Shown: positions 1-8,644 of the stretch, one piece after another | How the letters are laid out: the number at the start of each line of letters is the position of its first letter | Position numbering within the stretch: position 1 is the first letter of the stretch | Source: Chryseobacterium cucumeris | GTDB taxonomy: Bacteria > Bacteroidota > Bacteroidia > Flavobacteriales > Weeksellaceae | Direction of reading: 5' to 3' | Assembly (NCBI RefSeq): GCF_001593385.1 | Contig: NZ_LUVZ01000044.1 | Coordinates: 186,001-250,000, forward strand | Length of the DNA stretch: 64,000 nucleotides | Made by a program: the position numbers and the translations under genes | The notes under the pieces: generated by a model | What the model saw: the letters and a program-made list of their open reading frames with translations, nothing else | Told to the model about the DNA's origin: nothing | Databases searched by the model: none

Positions 1-859
1 AGAGAGTAATTCTCAACCAAATATAAAGATAGGTGATATTATTACCGAAATTGACCATAAAAAAATAGAAGATATTATAAAAGAAAAGGCTAAATATGAA
101 CAAGCATCAAATCAAAACGGACTTTTAAGAAATATTTCCTTCAATATATTTCGTACCAACAACAATTTCTTGTCTTTGAAAATTAAGAGAAATAAATTTA
201 GTGATGAATTAAATGTAAATGTAAAATGTATTCCAAATAGTAGCATTGAGTATAATAAAAAATTGCCATCCCATAAACTTGTATCTGAACAAATAGGTTA
301 TATAAATCCAGGTTTTCTTAAAGAAAATGAAATTGATTTAATCATGGATGAGTATATAAATAAAAAGGGAATTATAATTGATCTTAGATATTATCCTTCA
401 GATTTTATTGTATATAGTCTTTCAAAATATTTAGTATCATCTCCTACCGATTTTGCTAAGTTTACTCGAACTTCTTTTGATGATATTGGAAAATTTACAA
501 TTGGAAATCCTGCTCAAGTAGGTGAAAATTACAAAAAACAATTTAAAGGAAAAATTGCAATCTTAGTAGATGAAATGACACAGAGTAATGCTGAGTTTAC
601 CGCAATGGCTCTTAGAGTAGCACCAAAATCGGCTGTAATTGGAAGTCAAACAGCGGGAGCTGACGGTAATGTTTCAACAATAATTTTACCAGGAAATCTA
701 AGTACCTCAATAACGGGAATAGGAGTACTATATCCCAATGGTAAAGAGACACAAAAAATTGGAATTGAAATTGATATTCCAGTAAAAACTACAATTGAAG
801 GAATAAGAACTGGCAAGGATGAAATATTACAAGAAGCAATAAATTTTATTGTTCAATAG
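1..859 (+). CDS. S41 family peptidase, C-terminal part (5' end outside window)
   Basis: The frame is open from position 2 to the stop at 857-859, so the gene begins before the window; the internal TTG at 170 is not a start. The first ~55 residues look like a PDZ domain (IKIGDIITEIDHKKIEDI). The rest is a tail-specific-protease (S41) domain: DLRYYPSD, the nucleophile-Ser region DEMTQSNAEFTAMALR, and GSQTAGADGN, as in many exported Bacteroidota S41 peptidases. It lies 28 bp before a LanC gene on the same strand, so it may process a leader or help export of a modified peptide; that role is inferred. The family call is secure, the substrate unknown. Confidence 0.85.
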   Translation, partial: ESNSQPNIKIGDIITEIDHKKIEDIIKEKAKYEQASNQNGLLRNISFNIFRTNNNFLSLKIKRNKFSDELNVNVKCIPNSSIEYNKKLPSHKLVSEQIGYINPGFLKENEIDLIMDEYINKKGIIIDLRYYPSDFIVYSLSKYLVSSPTDFAKFTRTSFDDIGKFTIGNPAQVGENYKKQFKGKIAILVDEMTQSNAEFTAMALRVAPKSAVIGSQTAGADGNVSTIILPGNLSTSITGIGVLYPNGKETQKIGIEIDIPVKTTIEGIRTGKDEILQEAINFIVQ

Positions 860-887
860 TCATACTTATTAATCATGAAATCTAGAA

Positions 888-2084
888 ATGGAAAGGCTAC
901 ATCTAAAACTAAAAGAAATTAATCATGTAATAAAAGAAGAAGTTTCTAAAGAAAATAATGTTGGAATACTTGATGGCTTATCTGGTATTGCATTATTTCA
1001 ATTCTATTATTCTAAGTATTTAGAGAGTGAAAATATATATGAAGATGCTTTAATTACATTACAAAAATGTTTTGAAAAAATTAATGATGGGTACAGTTTG
1101 CCTACGTTTTGCTCTGGAATTGCTGGGTTTGGTTGGACAATAGATCATCTGGTCGAAAATAATTTTATTGAACTTGATAATGATGAATTATTATCTGGGT
1201 TTGATGAATATATTCATAATGTAATGGTTTTTAGTTTGAATAAGAAAAACTTTGACTTTTTGCACGGTGGAATTGGGTATGCATTATATTTTATCAACAG
1301 ATATAGAAATACATCTCTAGAATCATTAAAACTTAGTTATAAAGCAAAAATTTATGAGTTTATTTCATTGCTAGAAAGTTTTGCAGACAAAACATCAAAT
1401 CAATATAAGTGGGAAAAAGTTTCAAATGGTGAGAAAGTGTATGATTTAAGCTTATCACATGGAATGTCTAGCATTATTGGAATTTTAAATAAATTATATG
1501 AATTGCCCGAGTTTAGAGACAGAGTTAGGGACATCTTAGTAGGAACTATAAATTTTATAGTTGAGCTTCATTATCTTGAAAATAAGTTATCACTATATGC
1601 TTCAACGATTTCTGTAGTAAATAATAAAAATCAGGATAATTCTAGATTAGCATGGTGTTACGGGGATTTAGGTATAGCTACTGTACTTCTTCAATCCTCT
1701 TATTTGCTTAAATCTGAGAGTCTCAGAAAAAAAGTAATATATATATTAGAATTTTCATCTAAGAGAAAAAATTTAGAAGAAAATTCAGTTTTTGATTTGG
1801 GAATCTGCCATGGTACAATGGGAATATCTCATATTTTTAAGAATATTTGTCATAAGTTAAATACCAATACCTTTCAAGATACCTCTAAATATTGGTTAAA
1901 TAAAGGGTTAGAATTATCAATTTATGATGATAATTATTTAGGTGTAAAGAAATGGGATCCTTCAATTAAAAGCTTTATTCCTGACCTATCATTGTTAGAA
2001 GGTGCTGCTGGAGTTGGATTAGTAATTATAAATTCATTAGCTCCTTTAAATACTAAGTGGGATGAATGTTTAATGTTAAATTAA
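888..2084 (+). CDS. LanC-like lanthionine synthetase C family protein
   Basis: 398-residue alpha-toroid cyclase of the LanC family. Known LanC enzymes add Cys thiols to dehydroamino acids to form lanthionine rings, using a zinc ion. The signature residues are present: LSHGM (His191, general acid/base position), AWCYGD (Cys257) and GICHG (Cys307-His308) as the three zinc ligands, and a late EGAAGVGL repeat. The ATG at 888 is the first good start; an ATG at 875 is in another frame and stops quickly. It is followed after 6 bp by the LanB gene, so the two are almost surely co-transcribed. The DNA is A+T-rich compared with the core genes further on. Confidence 0.9.
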   Translation: MERLHLKLKEINHVIKEEVSKENNVGILDGLSGIALFQFYYSKYLESENIYEDALITLQKCFEKINDGYSLPTFCSGIAGFGWTIDHLVENNFIELDNDELLSGFDEYIHNVMVFSLNKKNFDFLHGGIGYALYFINRYRNTSLESLKLSYKAKIYEFISLLESFADKTSNQYKWEKVSNGEKVYDLSLSHGMSSIIGILNKLYELPEFRDRVRDILVGTINFIVELHYLENKLSLYASTISVVNNKNQDNSRLAWCYGDLGIATVLLQSSYLLKSESLRKKVIYILEFSSKRKNLEENSVFDLGICHGTMGISHIFKNICHKLNTNTFQDTSKYWLNKGLELSIYDDNYLGVKKWDPSIKSFIPDLSLLEGAAGVGLVIINSLAPLNTKWDECLMLN

Positions 2085-2090
2085 TAATTG

Positions 2091-4331
2091 ATGAAAAATA
2101 ACCATTACGATCTACTTCCAAATTTTATTCTAAGAACTCCTATATATTCTCTTACAAAATATAATACATTTACTTCAGGGAAATCTATTACTGATGAGCA
2201 AGTAAAAGACTTATGTAATGATCCTATATTTATTGAAGCAATATATCTAGCTTCACCTGCTTTGCATTCGGAAGTGAAAAAATGGGTAAATAATGAAATT
2301 TCAAATATTGAAAAAGTAGAAAAATTAAAACTTTCAATAATAAAATACTTTTCTAGAATGACATCTAGGTGTACTCCTTATGGACTTTTTGCTGGGTGTT
2401 CACTAGGTATTTTTGCTGATGAAACTAATATTATCCTTGAACAAGCACAGAATCATAATAGGCATACACGTTTAGATATGAATTATTTAGTGTCATTGTC
2501 TCAGAGTTTAGCAAAAGATGATATTATAAAAAACAAAATTAATTACTTTCCTAATAATAGCATTTATAAACTTGGTGATAAAATAAGATATGTTGAGTAT
2601 TATTATCAGAACGGACACCGTTACCATAACATTGTAGCAGTTGATTCCTCCGAATATTTAGAAATCATTCTCGATAGGGCAAGCTATGGCTCAACAATTA
2701 AGGAATTAGTACTTCTGTTAATTGATGATGATATAACTGAAGAGATTGCTTACGAGTTTATTTGTGATTTAATTCAAAATCAAATTTTGATAAGTGAATT
2801 AGAACCTTCTGTTTCAGGAACTGAATTTATCGTACAAATTCAAGATACCCTTAAAGATAAGTTTTCATTAGAAGAATTTCAATCACTCAGCACAATGAAC
2901 TTAATTAACAAAAGGTTAAACAGCTTAGATAGAAAAATTGGTAATGATATAGAGAATTATTTGGAGATAGAAAAAATAGTTACAGAAATGAGTGTTGAAT
3001 TTGACCATAAACATTTATTTCAAACAGATTTAATTACAAGAACTGTAACAAATAAATTAAATAGGAAAGTTATAAAAAGTGTTAAAAAAGCAATCGTTTT
3101 ATTGAATAAAATTACTCGTGAAAGACATCGTTCTGATATTGATTCCTTTAAGATAGCCTTTTATGAGAGATATGAAGATAGAGAAATGCCACTTGCTTTT
3201 GTTTTAGATAATGAAACAGGAATTGGGTATGGTAGACATACTCAATCAGGTAATGTAAGTCCTCTTTTAGAAGGATTACCTATTCTGGCAAAGACAAATA
3301 AGAATAGTTATGAGGTTCGTTGGTCAAAAATCATTGATTTCTTCTATAATAAAATACTTGATGCAGTTAAAAACAATGATATTGTTAAGTTAAACGATAA
3401 AGATTTTGAAAGTTTAGAGGCTAACTGGGAGGACTTGCCAGATACTTTCTCTGCAATGATTGACATAGTCCCTGACAATAATGATCTTAAATTTAGACTT
3501 ACTGGTTGTGGAGGAAACAGTGCTGCAAATCTAATAGCAAGATTTTGCCATGGTAATAATGAATTATACGATTTCACGAAAGAAATAGTAAATATTGAAA
3601 AAATAATTAATCAGGATAAGCTAGTTGCAGAAATAGTACATTTACCACAAGCGCGAATTGGTAATATTCTATCCAGACCTACTCTTAGAGACATGGAAAT
3701 TCCATATTTAGCAAAATCTATACAGAGTAAAGATAAACAGATAGATATTAATGATTTAATGATTTCTATTAAGAATGAAACACTATTTTTAAGATCGAAA
3801 AAATATAACAAGGAAGTCATTCCTAAAAATACAAATGTATATAACTATACTAATAATCCGCTCCCTATCTATCAGTTTTTATGTGACATGCAGTCAGAAA
3901 AAGTAAGAAGTAGCCTTTGGATAGATTTAGGTTTTTTGTCCAATAAATTTAAGTTTATTCCTAGAATAGAATATGAGAATATAATTTTACAAAATGCTAC
4001 ATGGAATTTAAGTAACGAAGACGTCTTAGAACTTTCTAAAATAAAAAATAATGATAAAAAATTAGAGAATTCTATAAATGAATTCATAGAAAAATTCAAG
4101 CTTCCAAATTATATTGTTTTGGTCGAAGATGACAATGAATTGCTTATTAATTTAAGAAATATAACTTGCATTAAAATGTTCATAAATACTATAAAAAATA
4201 AAAGAACATTTCAGTTGCAAGAATTTATTTTTAAAAATGATGAAGAGTTTATAAAGGATATAAATGGTGAGCAATATACAAATCAGTTTATTTTTTCAAT
4301 TTATAACAAAAGTAAACTTCAAGCTAATTAA
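2091..4331 (+). CDS. Lantibiotic dehydratase, glutamylation (N-terminal) domain protein of a split LanB
   Basis: About 746 residues beginning MKNNHYDLLPNFILRTP, a typical Lant_dehydr_N start. In class I lanthipeptide synthesis this domain transfers glutamate from glutamyl-tRNA to Ser/Thr of the precursor. Family-like stretches include SRMTSRCTPYGLFAGC near residue 95 and TGCGGNSAANLIARF near residue 475. The elimination domain that follows in a full-length LanB is absent here and is encoded by the next gene, so this is a split dehydratase. I chose the ATG at 2091 over the TTG at 2088. It starts 6 bp after lanC stops and ends 4 bp before the next gene. Confidence 0.88.
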   Translation: MKNNHYDLLPNFILRTPIYSLTKYNTFTSGKSITDEQVKDLCNDPIFIEAIYLASPALHSEVKKWVNNEISNIEKVEKLKLSIIKYFSRMTSRCTPYGLFAGCSLGIFADETNIILEQAQNHNRHTRLDMNYLVSLSQSLAKDDIIKNKINYFPNNSIYKLGDKIRYVEYYYQNGHRYHNIVAVDSSEYLEIILDRASYGSTIKELVLLLIDDDITEEIAYEFICDLIQNQILISELEPSVSGTEFIVQIQDTLKDKFSLEEFQSLSTMNLINKRLNSLDRKIGNDIENYLEIEKIVTEMSVEFDHKHLFQTDLITRTVTNKLNRKVIKSVKKAIVLLNKITRERHRSDIDSFKIAFYERYEDREMPLAFVLDNETGIGYGRHTQSGNVSPLLEGLPILAKTNKNSYEVRWSKIIDFFYNKILDAVKNNDIVKLNDKDFESLEANWEDLPDTFSAMIDIVPDNNDLKFRLTGCGGNSAANLIARFCHGNNELYDFTKEIVNIEKIINQDKLVAEIVHLPQARIGNILSRPTLRDMEIPYLAKSIQSKDKQIDINDLMISIKNETLFLRSKKYNKEVIPKNTNVYNYTNNPLPIYQFLCDMQSEKVRSSLWIDLGFLSNKFKFIPRIEYENIILQNATWNLSNEDVLELSKIKNNDKKLENSINEFIEKFKLPNYIVLVEDDNELLINLRNITCIKMFINTIKNKRTFQLQEFIFKNDEEFIKDINGEQYTNQFIFSIYNKSKLQAN

Positions 4332-4335
4332 TGAT

Positions 4336-5214
4336 ATGGATAAGTTAATTGAAAGAACTAATATAATTGGAGGAGAATGGATATATTATAAAATATATTC
4401 TGGTGTAGAAAATGCTGATGAAATTATAAGAATTGTTAATGAAGTTGCATTAAAACTATTTGATCTAGAAGTTCTTGAACTTTGGTTTTTTATAAGATAT
4501 GCTGATCCTAAGCAACATTTAAGAATTAGATTTAAATGCAAAAATTCTGAGGCTGTAGGTAGTATTATAAGTGAAATGCATAAAGCTTTAAACCCTTTAG
4601 TCAGCAAGGACTTAATATGGAAAGTACAATTAGATACTTACAATCGAGAAGTTGAACGATATGGTAAAAATACTATTGAATATTCTGAGATTCTATTTTA
4701 TTATGATAGTATAATGGTTGTAGATTATCTAAACAACTTTAACGATGAAAATTTACGTTGGATGTTTTCCCTTATAGCAATTGATAATCATCTAGATATA
4801 TTCAATTACAATTTAAATGAAAAATATAATTTGTTAAATAGTTTAAGCACGGGTTTTAAAAATGAATTTATCCAATCAAAAACTCTAAATCAAGGACTTA
4901 ATGATAGATACAGATTATATAGAAAAGATATTGAAAGTGTGATGAATAAAACGAATGAATATTCTTTATTCTACAGTATTTTAGAAAACAAAAAAAGAAG
5001 TTTAAAAAAAATTTCTGATTATATTATATCTCTTAAAGAAAAAAATAATTTAGAGGTTGATTTTGATGAATTAAACTCTAGTTATATTCATATGATGATG
5101 AACAGACTTTTTTCCATGGAGAATAGAAAGTTTGAAATGGTTTGTTATGAGTTTCTTAATAGGTACTATAAATCGAAAATAGCACAACAAAAATTGTTTA
5201 AAGAAAATTCATAG
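4336..5214 (+). CDS. Thiopeptide-type bacteriocin biosynthesis domain protein (SpaB C-terminal/LanB elimination subunit)
   Basis: 292 residues. The N-terminal part contains GGEWIYYKIYSG and LELWFFIRYADPKQHLRIRF, the hallmark of the SpaB_C/thiopeptide-type bacteriocin biosynthesis family, which removes the glutamate from glutamylated Ser/Thr to leave dehydroamino acids. As a free-standing protein right after the glutamylation subunit it completes a split LanB. The ATG at 4336 (MDKLIERT) is 4 bp after the lanB stop; the longer frame upstream to 4264 only overlaps lanB. No precursor-peptide gene is seen between 860 and 5377, so the substrate is probably encoded before the window. Confidence 0.87.
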   Translation: MDKLIERTNIIGGEWIYYKIYSGVENADEIIRIVNEVALKLFDLEVLELWFFIRYADPKQHLRIRFKCKNSEAVGSIISEMHKALNPLVSKDLIWKVQLDTYNREVERYGKNTIEYSEILFYYDSIMVVDYLNNFNDENLRWMFSLIAIDNHLDIFNYNLNEKYNLLNSLSTGFKNEFIQSKTLNQGLNDRYRLYRKDIESVMNKTNEYSLFYSILENKKRSLKKISDYIISLKEKNNLEVDFDELNSSYIHMMMNRLFSMENRKFEMVCYEFLNRYYKSKIAQQKLFKENS

Positions 5215-5229
5215 TTCTAGAAGTTACTG

Positions 5230-5299
5230 ACCAACACAAAATCAAAACATAATATTATAAATCAATCACGATTTAACTTGACAGTTGATTTATGTTGGT
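5230..5299. repeat. Inverted repeat between the LanB operon and the TIR gene
   Basis: An arm at 5230-5245 (ACCAACACAAAATCAA) pairs imperfectly with 5285-5299 (TTGATTTATGTTGGT), leaving about 39 bp between the arms. It sits just after the last LanB-type gene, where a terminator would be expected, but no T-run follows the right arm. It could also be a boundary scar or recombination site. Function is unknown. Confidence 0.4.
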
Positions 5300-5377
5300 G
5301 CGGGTGTAGTGTAACGATCAAAATATGAAGATATAGGGTTATAGAATTACTTTGACAAAATATTTAAATAAACTAAT

Positions 5378-6154
5378 ATGAACGAAGAAAAAATTATTCG
5401 CCAAGAAGCTCAGGAATTTTTAGAAAACAGTAATCTGTTAAATCCCTACACAGATAGCAGTGAAAGACTTTTTTTATTAAAATCTAAACTTAATGATTTT
5501 TATACTTCTGAATATAAAGCCATGTTTTTGGATGAGTTAGAAATTTCTTTAAAAAGAGATCTACAAAATCACAGAGATAAATCACATGGAGGGCAAGCAC
5601 AGGAAGATTGTGAAATAGAGCAATTGACGGAAAAAATACTATTTTACATTAGACAAGAACTAAAGATATTACCAAAAATTGTACATCAAAAAAATGAAAT
5701 TAATGAAAACCCTAAAAGAGAAAAAGTCTTTGTAAGCTATAGTCATTCTGATTCATCCTTTTTAGATGATATAAAAAGACATTTCAAACCTTTCTTAGAA
5801 AAAATTGACTTTTGGGATGATAATAATATTGAGCCAGGTCAAAAATGGAAAGAAGAAATAAAACAAGCAATGTCAAAAGCAAAAGTTGCAATTTTATTAG
5901 TAAGTACTGATTTTCTTGGTTCTGACTTTATTAGAAATGAAGAATTGCCTGAACTTTTAAGTGCCGCAGAAAATGAAGGTGCTGTTATTTTGACTGTTAT
6001 TTTAAAACCTTGTTTATTTGAGGAATTTAGTGAAATTAATATATATCAAGCTATGAATTCACCAAGTTCACCAGTTTCAAAAATGGATGAAAATACTAAG
6101 GAAGAGCTTTATGTAAATCTTGTACGACAAACCTTAAAAGTATTATCAGAATAA
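5378..6154 (+). CDS. TIR-domain protein, probable antiphage/NADase effector
   Basis: 258 residues. Residues 1-110 are helical and not recognised; residues ~115-255 form a bacterial TIR domain: KVFVSYSHSD (117-125), IDFWDDNNIEPGQKW (box 2 area), VAILLVSTDFL (~170-180) and FIRNEELPEL (184-193), which supplies the Glu (188 or 189) expected for NAD-cleaving TIR enzymes. Bacterial TIR proteins commonly act in abortive antiphage defence by consuming NAD+ or making cyclic ADP-ribose signals. A GTG-started HNH-type gene follows after 17 bp, so the two probably form one module. There is no membrane segment. The domain is secure; the defence role is inferred from family and context. Confidence 0.82.
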   Translation: MNEEKIIRQEAQEFLENSNLLNPYTDSSERLFLLKSKLNDFYTSEYKAMFLDELEISLKRDLQNHRDKSHGGQAQEDCEIEQLTEKILFYIRQELKILPKIVHQKNEINENPKREKVFVSYSHSDSSFLDDIKRHFKPFLEKIDFWDDNNIEPGQKWKEEIKQAMSKAKVAILLVSTDFLGSDFIRNEELPELLSAAENEGAVILTVILKPCLFEEFSEINIYQAMNSPSSPVSKMDENTKEELYVNLVRQTLKVLSE

Positions 6155-6171
6155 AAATTCCCAAAACTGTT

Positions 6172-7113
6172 GTGGATAAACTTAATGCAATTGATGAAAA
6201 CTATATTGTATCAAATGTAATTCATCTAAACGAACGGAAAAAAAATTTTTTAGGAAGTAAAGAAAATAGGAAGTGTAGATTTTGTGAACGTACCTCAAAT
6301 GAAACAAAGTTTAAAAAAATAGCACATGCAATTCCTGAATTTGTAGAAAATTATACTCTTTTTAGCTATTATGAGTGTGATGAATGCAATGAAAAATTTT
6401 CAAGAACTTTAGAAAATCATATGTCAAGCTATATGAACTTGCATCATTCCCTTGCTCAAGTAAAGGGCAAGAGAGGTATTCCGTCGTTCAAAATTGGAAA
6501 CAATAAATCGCGCCTTGATTGGGATGAGAACGGATTGGGCATTAAGCAATTTGAAGAAGATAATTTTAATATTATTGAAAAGGATGAAGAGAATAAAATT
6601 ATTAAAATTCGGGGAAAAAGGGCAACTTATATTCCAATTGCTGTCTATAAGTGTTTAACAAAAATGGCATTGAGTATAATGTGCGAAGAAGATCTAAAGG
6701 ATTTTAAAAACACAATAAATTGGATAAATGAGGAGGATCATGAACAAAGTAATTATTTTGTAGGAAATTTAAAGGCATATTTCACATTTATAATAAGTGC
6801 AAAAAATTCTTTTACTTCATGTTTTTTGTTAAAAAGAAATGCGGATAAAAATAGCTCAGTTCCTTACATGCTTTTCTTCCTTTCATATAGTCATTTTACT
6901 TTTCAAATTCATATACCTTTGTGTGAATTAGATAAACATTTATTTAATAAAACAGTAACTTTATATCCAATTCCCAATATGTTTGAAATTGATAAGGAAA
7001 ACCCTGCAAAGATGGATAGAACAATCATAGATTTAACATCTAATCAAAAAGTTAAAGATGACATTGCTGAAATTTATTTAAAATATGAAAGTTCAGCGCA
7101 AACAGAATTGTAA
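6172..7113 (+). CDS. HNH endonuclease-like zinc-finger protein
   Basis: 313 residues starting with GTG at 6172; there is no nearby in-frame ATG and the TIR gene stops at 6154. The N-terminus has a treble-clef/HNH layout: CRFC (Cys35, Cys38), AHAIPE (His52), CDECN (Cys69, Cys72, Asn73) and a His near 83. This order (CxxC, His, CxxCN, His) is that of HNH nucleases often annotated HNH_5. The remaining ~220 residues are not recognised. Its tight linkage to a TIR gene suggests a two-gene defence unit in which this protein cuts or senses nucleic acid. The metal site is seen; nuclease activity is an inference. Confidence 0.65.
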   Translation: MDKLNAIDENYIVSNVIHLNERKKNFLGSKENRKCRFCERTSNETKFKKIAHAIPEFVENYTLFSYYECDECNEKFSRTLENHMSSYMNLHHSLAQVKGKRGIPSFKIGNNKSRLDWDENGLGIKQFEEDNFNIIEKDEENKIIKIRGKRATYIPIAVYKCLTKMALSIMCEEDLKDFKNTINWINEEDHEQSNYFVGNLKAYFTFIISAKNSFTSCFLLKRNADKNSSVPYMLFFLSYSHFTFQIHIPLCELDKHLFNKTVTLYPIPNMFEIDKENPAKMDRTIIDLTSNQKVKDDIAEIYLKYESSAQTEL

Positions 7114-7220
7114 GTTCTTCATAACAGTGTGTTAGAAGATGTATTGACAATTTTGTAAATTGTTAGTGCAAATGTTTATTAATAATATAATTTTATTACA
7201 ATAAAAACGATTGTATATAA

Positions 7221-7982
7221 ATGATTGATGGAAAGAGAATTAAAAATAATGGGGAATATATCATTTTTGAAGGGGATAAAGCAGAGAACGTAAACCCTGT
7301 TGATTATTTCCAAGAAATGATAGTTACTTCATCTTTTGGTTTTACTCATGCCTATTTAACAAAATATATTGAATATTATAAACTTCCAATTAGTGAGCAG
7401 GCTGTTACTAAGGTATCACTAAAAGAAGCCTCTCAAAATTGGAACAGAATATTATCTAAAATTAAGGCAACTGAAATTTCAGTAGAATTAATTGAGATAT
7501 TCAATTCTTCTAGTAAAAAAGAGCAAATTAAATTATTAAAAAATTTAAAAATTAATTCTGATATATTATTAGCTTTTATTTTTAGGGCATGGACTGATTA
7601 CAATTTTGCATTTAGTAGATATGTTTCTGAGCACTATCCCAAAAACACAGAAGAAGATAAATTGCCAAAAGTTGCACATATCATTAAAAATAAAATTGAA
7701 AAAGTTGGAGAAACCGATTTGACAGATGGACAAATAAAACAGGTAATTGAAAATAGAAAAGTTATTGTATCTAATTTTTTTGATAATAAATTTAATTGGT
7801 TCTGTTTATTTGTCACATACGAAAGTCTAAAAGGTAAAGAGGGGTGGAAAAATGGAACTCCACACTATCATTTTATATCAGATAAATTTGGTATTTCAAA
7901 AGAAAAAGTAATCGCACAATTAAATAGTAAAGAATATAAACTTGGAAGTTTGCCACATATTGAAATAGATAGAAAAAGATAA
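7221..7982 (+). CDS. Hypothetical protein, island gene
   Basis: 253 residues, ATG at 7221, 107 bp after the HNH gene. I do not recognise the family. It has no signal peptide or membrane segment and is charged and helical in the middle. The C-terminal part has NWFCLFVTYESLKGKEGW and GTPHYHFISDKFG; the HYH recalls an HUH motif but no matching catalytic Tyr motif is evident, so I do not call it a relaxase or Rep. It is A+T-rich like its neighbours and lies between the TIR-HNH pair and the ArdA gene, so it is probably cargo of the same element. Confidence 0.6.
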   Translation: MIDGKRIKNNGEYIIFEGDKAENVNPVDYFQEMIVTSSFGFTHAYLTKYIEYYKLPISEQAVTKVSLKEASQNWNRILSKIKATEISVELIEIFNSSSKKEQIKLLKNLKINSDILLAFIFRAWTDYNFAFSRYVSEHYPKNTEEDKLPKVAHIIKNKIEKVGETDLTDGQIKQVIENRKVIVSNFFDNKFNWFCLFVTYESLKGKEGWKNGTPHYHFISDKFGISKEKVIAQLNSKEYKLGSLPHIEIDRKR

Positions 7983-8221
7983 TTTCCTGCAATTTTGTTA
8001 ATAAATGTGAAATTAAATACAGATGGTTAGTTACTTTTATTTACAATTTTGCATAAACCATACAAAGGATTTACTACCCAATCTATACAAAATCAAATTA
8101 CTGGAACAGAAATATAATGGTAAATCCCCTCCCACAGAAATACCCCCTCCCAATTTCTCTCAATAGTTCAATCATTCCTTTATAGAAGAATTTGTAACAA
8201 TTTAACACCAAAAAATCTTTA

Positions 8222-8347
8222 ATGAGTGTACGGACAGATGGTACTAAGGACAAAGAGGTGGAGGTCAAGAGACTTTTTTTTTGCTACCCCTACCAGATTG
8301 TCAAACTTTTTCTCATACAGTTGTTTTGCTGTATTCGGTTTTTCTGA
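8222..8347 (+). CDS. Possible small protein (41 residues)
   Basis: An ATG at 8222 opens a 41-codon frame (MSVRTDGTKDKEVEVKRLFF...) ending TGA at 8345-8347. The N-terminal half is charged and the C-terminal half is hydrophobic and rich in Phe, Leu and Cys, which would suit a small membrane peptide. No good promoter or ribosome-binding site was found, and the hydrophobic half comes from T-rich DNA, so it may be chance. Confidence 0.2.
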   Translation: MSVRTDGTKDKEVEVKRLFFCYPYQIVKLFLIQLFCCIRFF

Positions 8348-8575
8348 TCTAATTTTATTTTCCACTTAATCTTTTGTACTGGTTATACTTTTAAACTAAA
8401 TGTTTTGTTAATATTTTTTTTGACAGTTTTTGTTCTGTTTAAAAATATTTTAAAAAACTTTAATTTTATAGTTAAAATCTCTGTCAATTGGCATGAATAT
8501 TGACTTTATTAATGTGTCAAAGAATTATTTCAAGTTCTTTTTTCCTAGATTGATTCCTAAAATAATATATAAAAA

Positions 8576-8617
8576 ATGCCTAGAAGTGCTACGAACACAA
8601 CTAGGCCACATCAATAA
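8576..8617 (+). promoter_or_regulatory. Putative leader ORF and hairpin upstream of ardA
   Basis: A 13-codon ORF (MPRSATNTTRPHQ, 8576-8617) stops 27 bp before the ardA ATG. GCCTAG (8578-8583) and CTAGGC (8601-8606) form an inverted repeat lying inside this ORF. Short leader peptides overlapping hairpins control translation in some Bacteroides conjugative transposons, so an attenuator for ardA is plausible. This is inference from layout only. Confidence 0.35.
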
Positions 8618-8644
8618 ATTTTAACACGTCTAAAACTTATCAAC

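Larger units (their letters stand above)
7983..8644. other. 662-bp A+T-rich intergenic region upstream of ardA
   Basis: No long reading frame. It contains C-rich patches near 8128-8155, a 41-codon ORF at 8222-8347, a T9 run near 8275-8283, and a short leader ORF overlapping an inverted repeat at 8576-8617. The sequence around 8222-8275 is less A+T-rich than its surroundings and may hold a conserved function of the mobile element such as an RNA or transfer site. This cannot be decided from the sequence alone. Confidence 0.5.

Noticed and set aside
170-859. TTG at 170 as start of a 229-residue protein
   Set aside because: The same frame is open to position 2 and encodes a PDZ-like domain, so the start is outside the window.
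7840-7900. HYH in GTPHYHFISD as an HUH relaxase or Rep motif
   Set aside because: No catalytic Tyr motif at the expected distance and no other Rep or Mob features.
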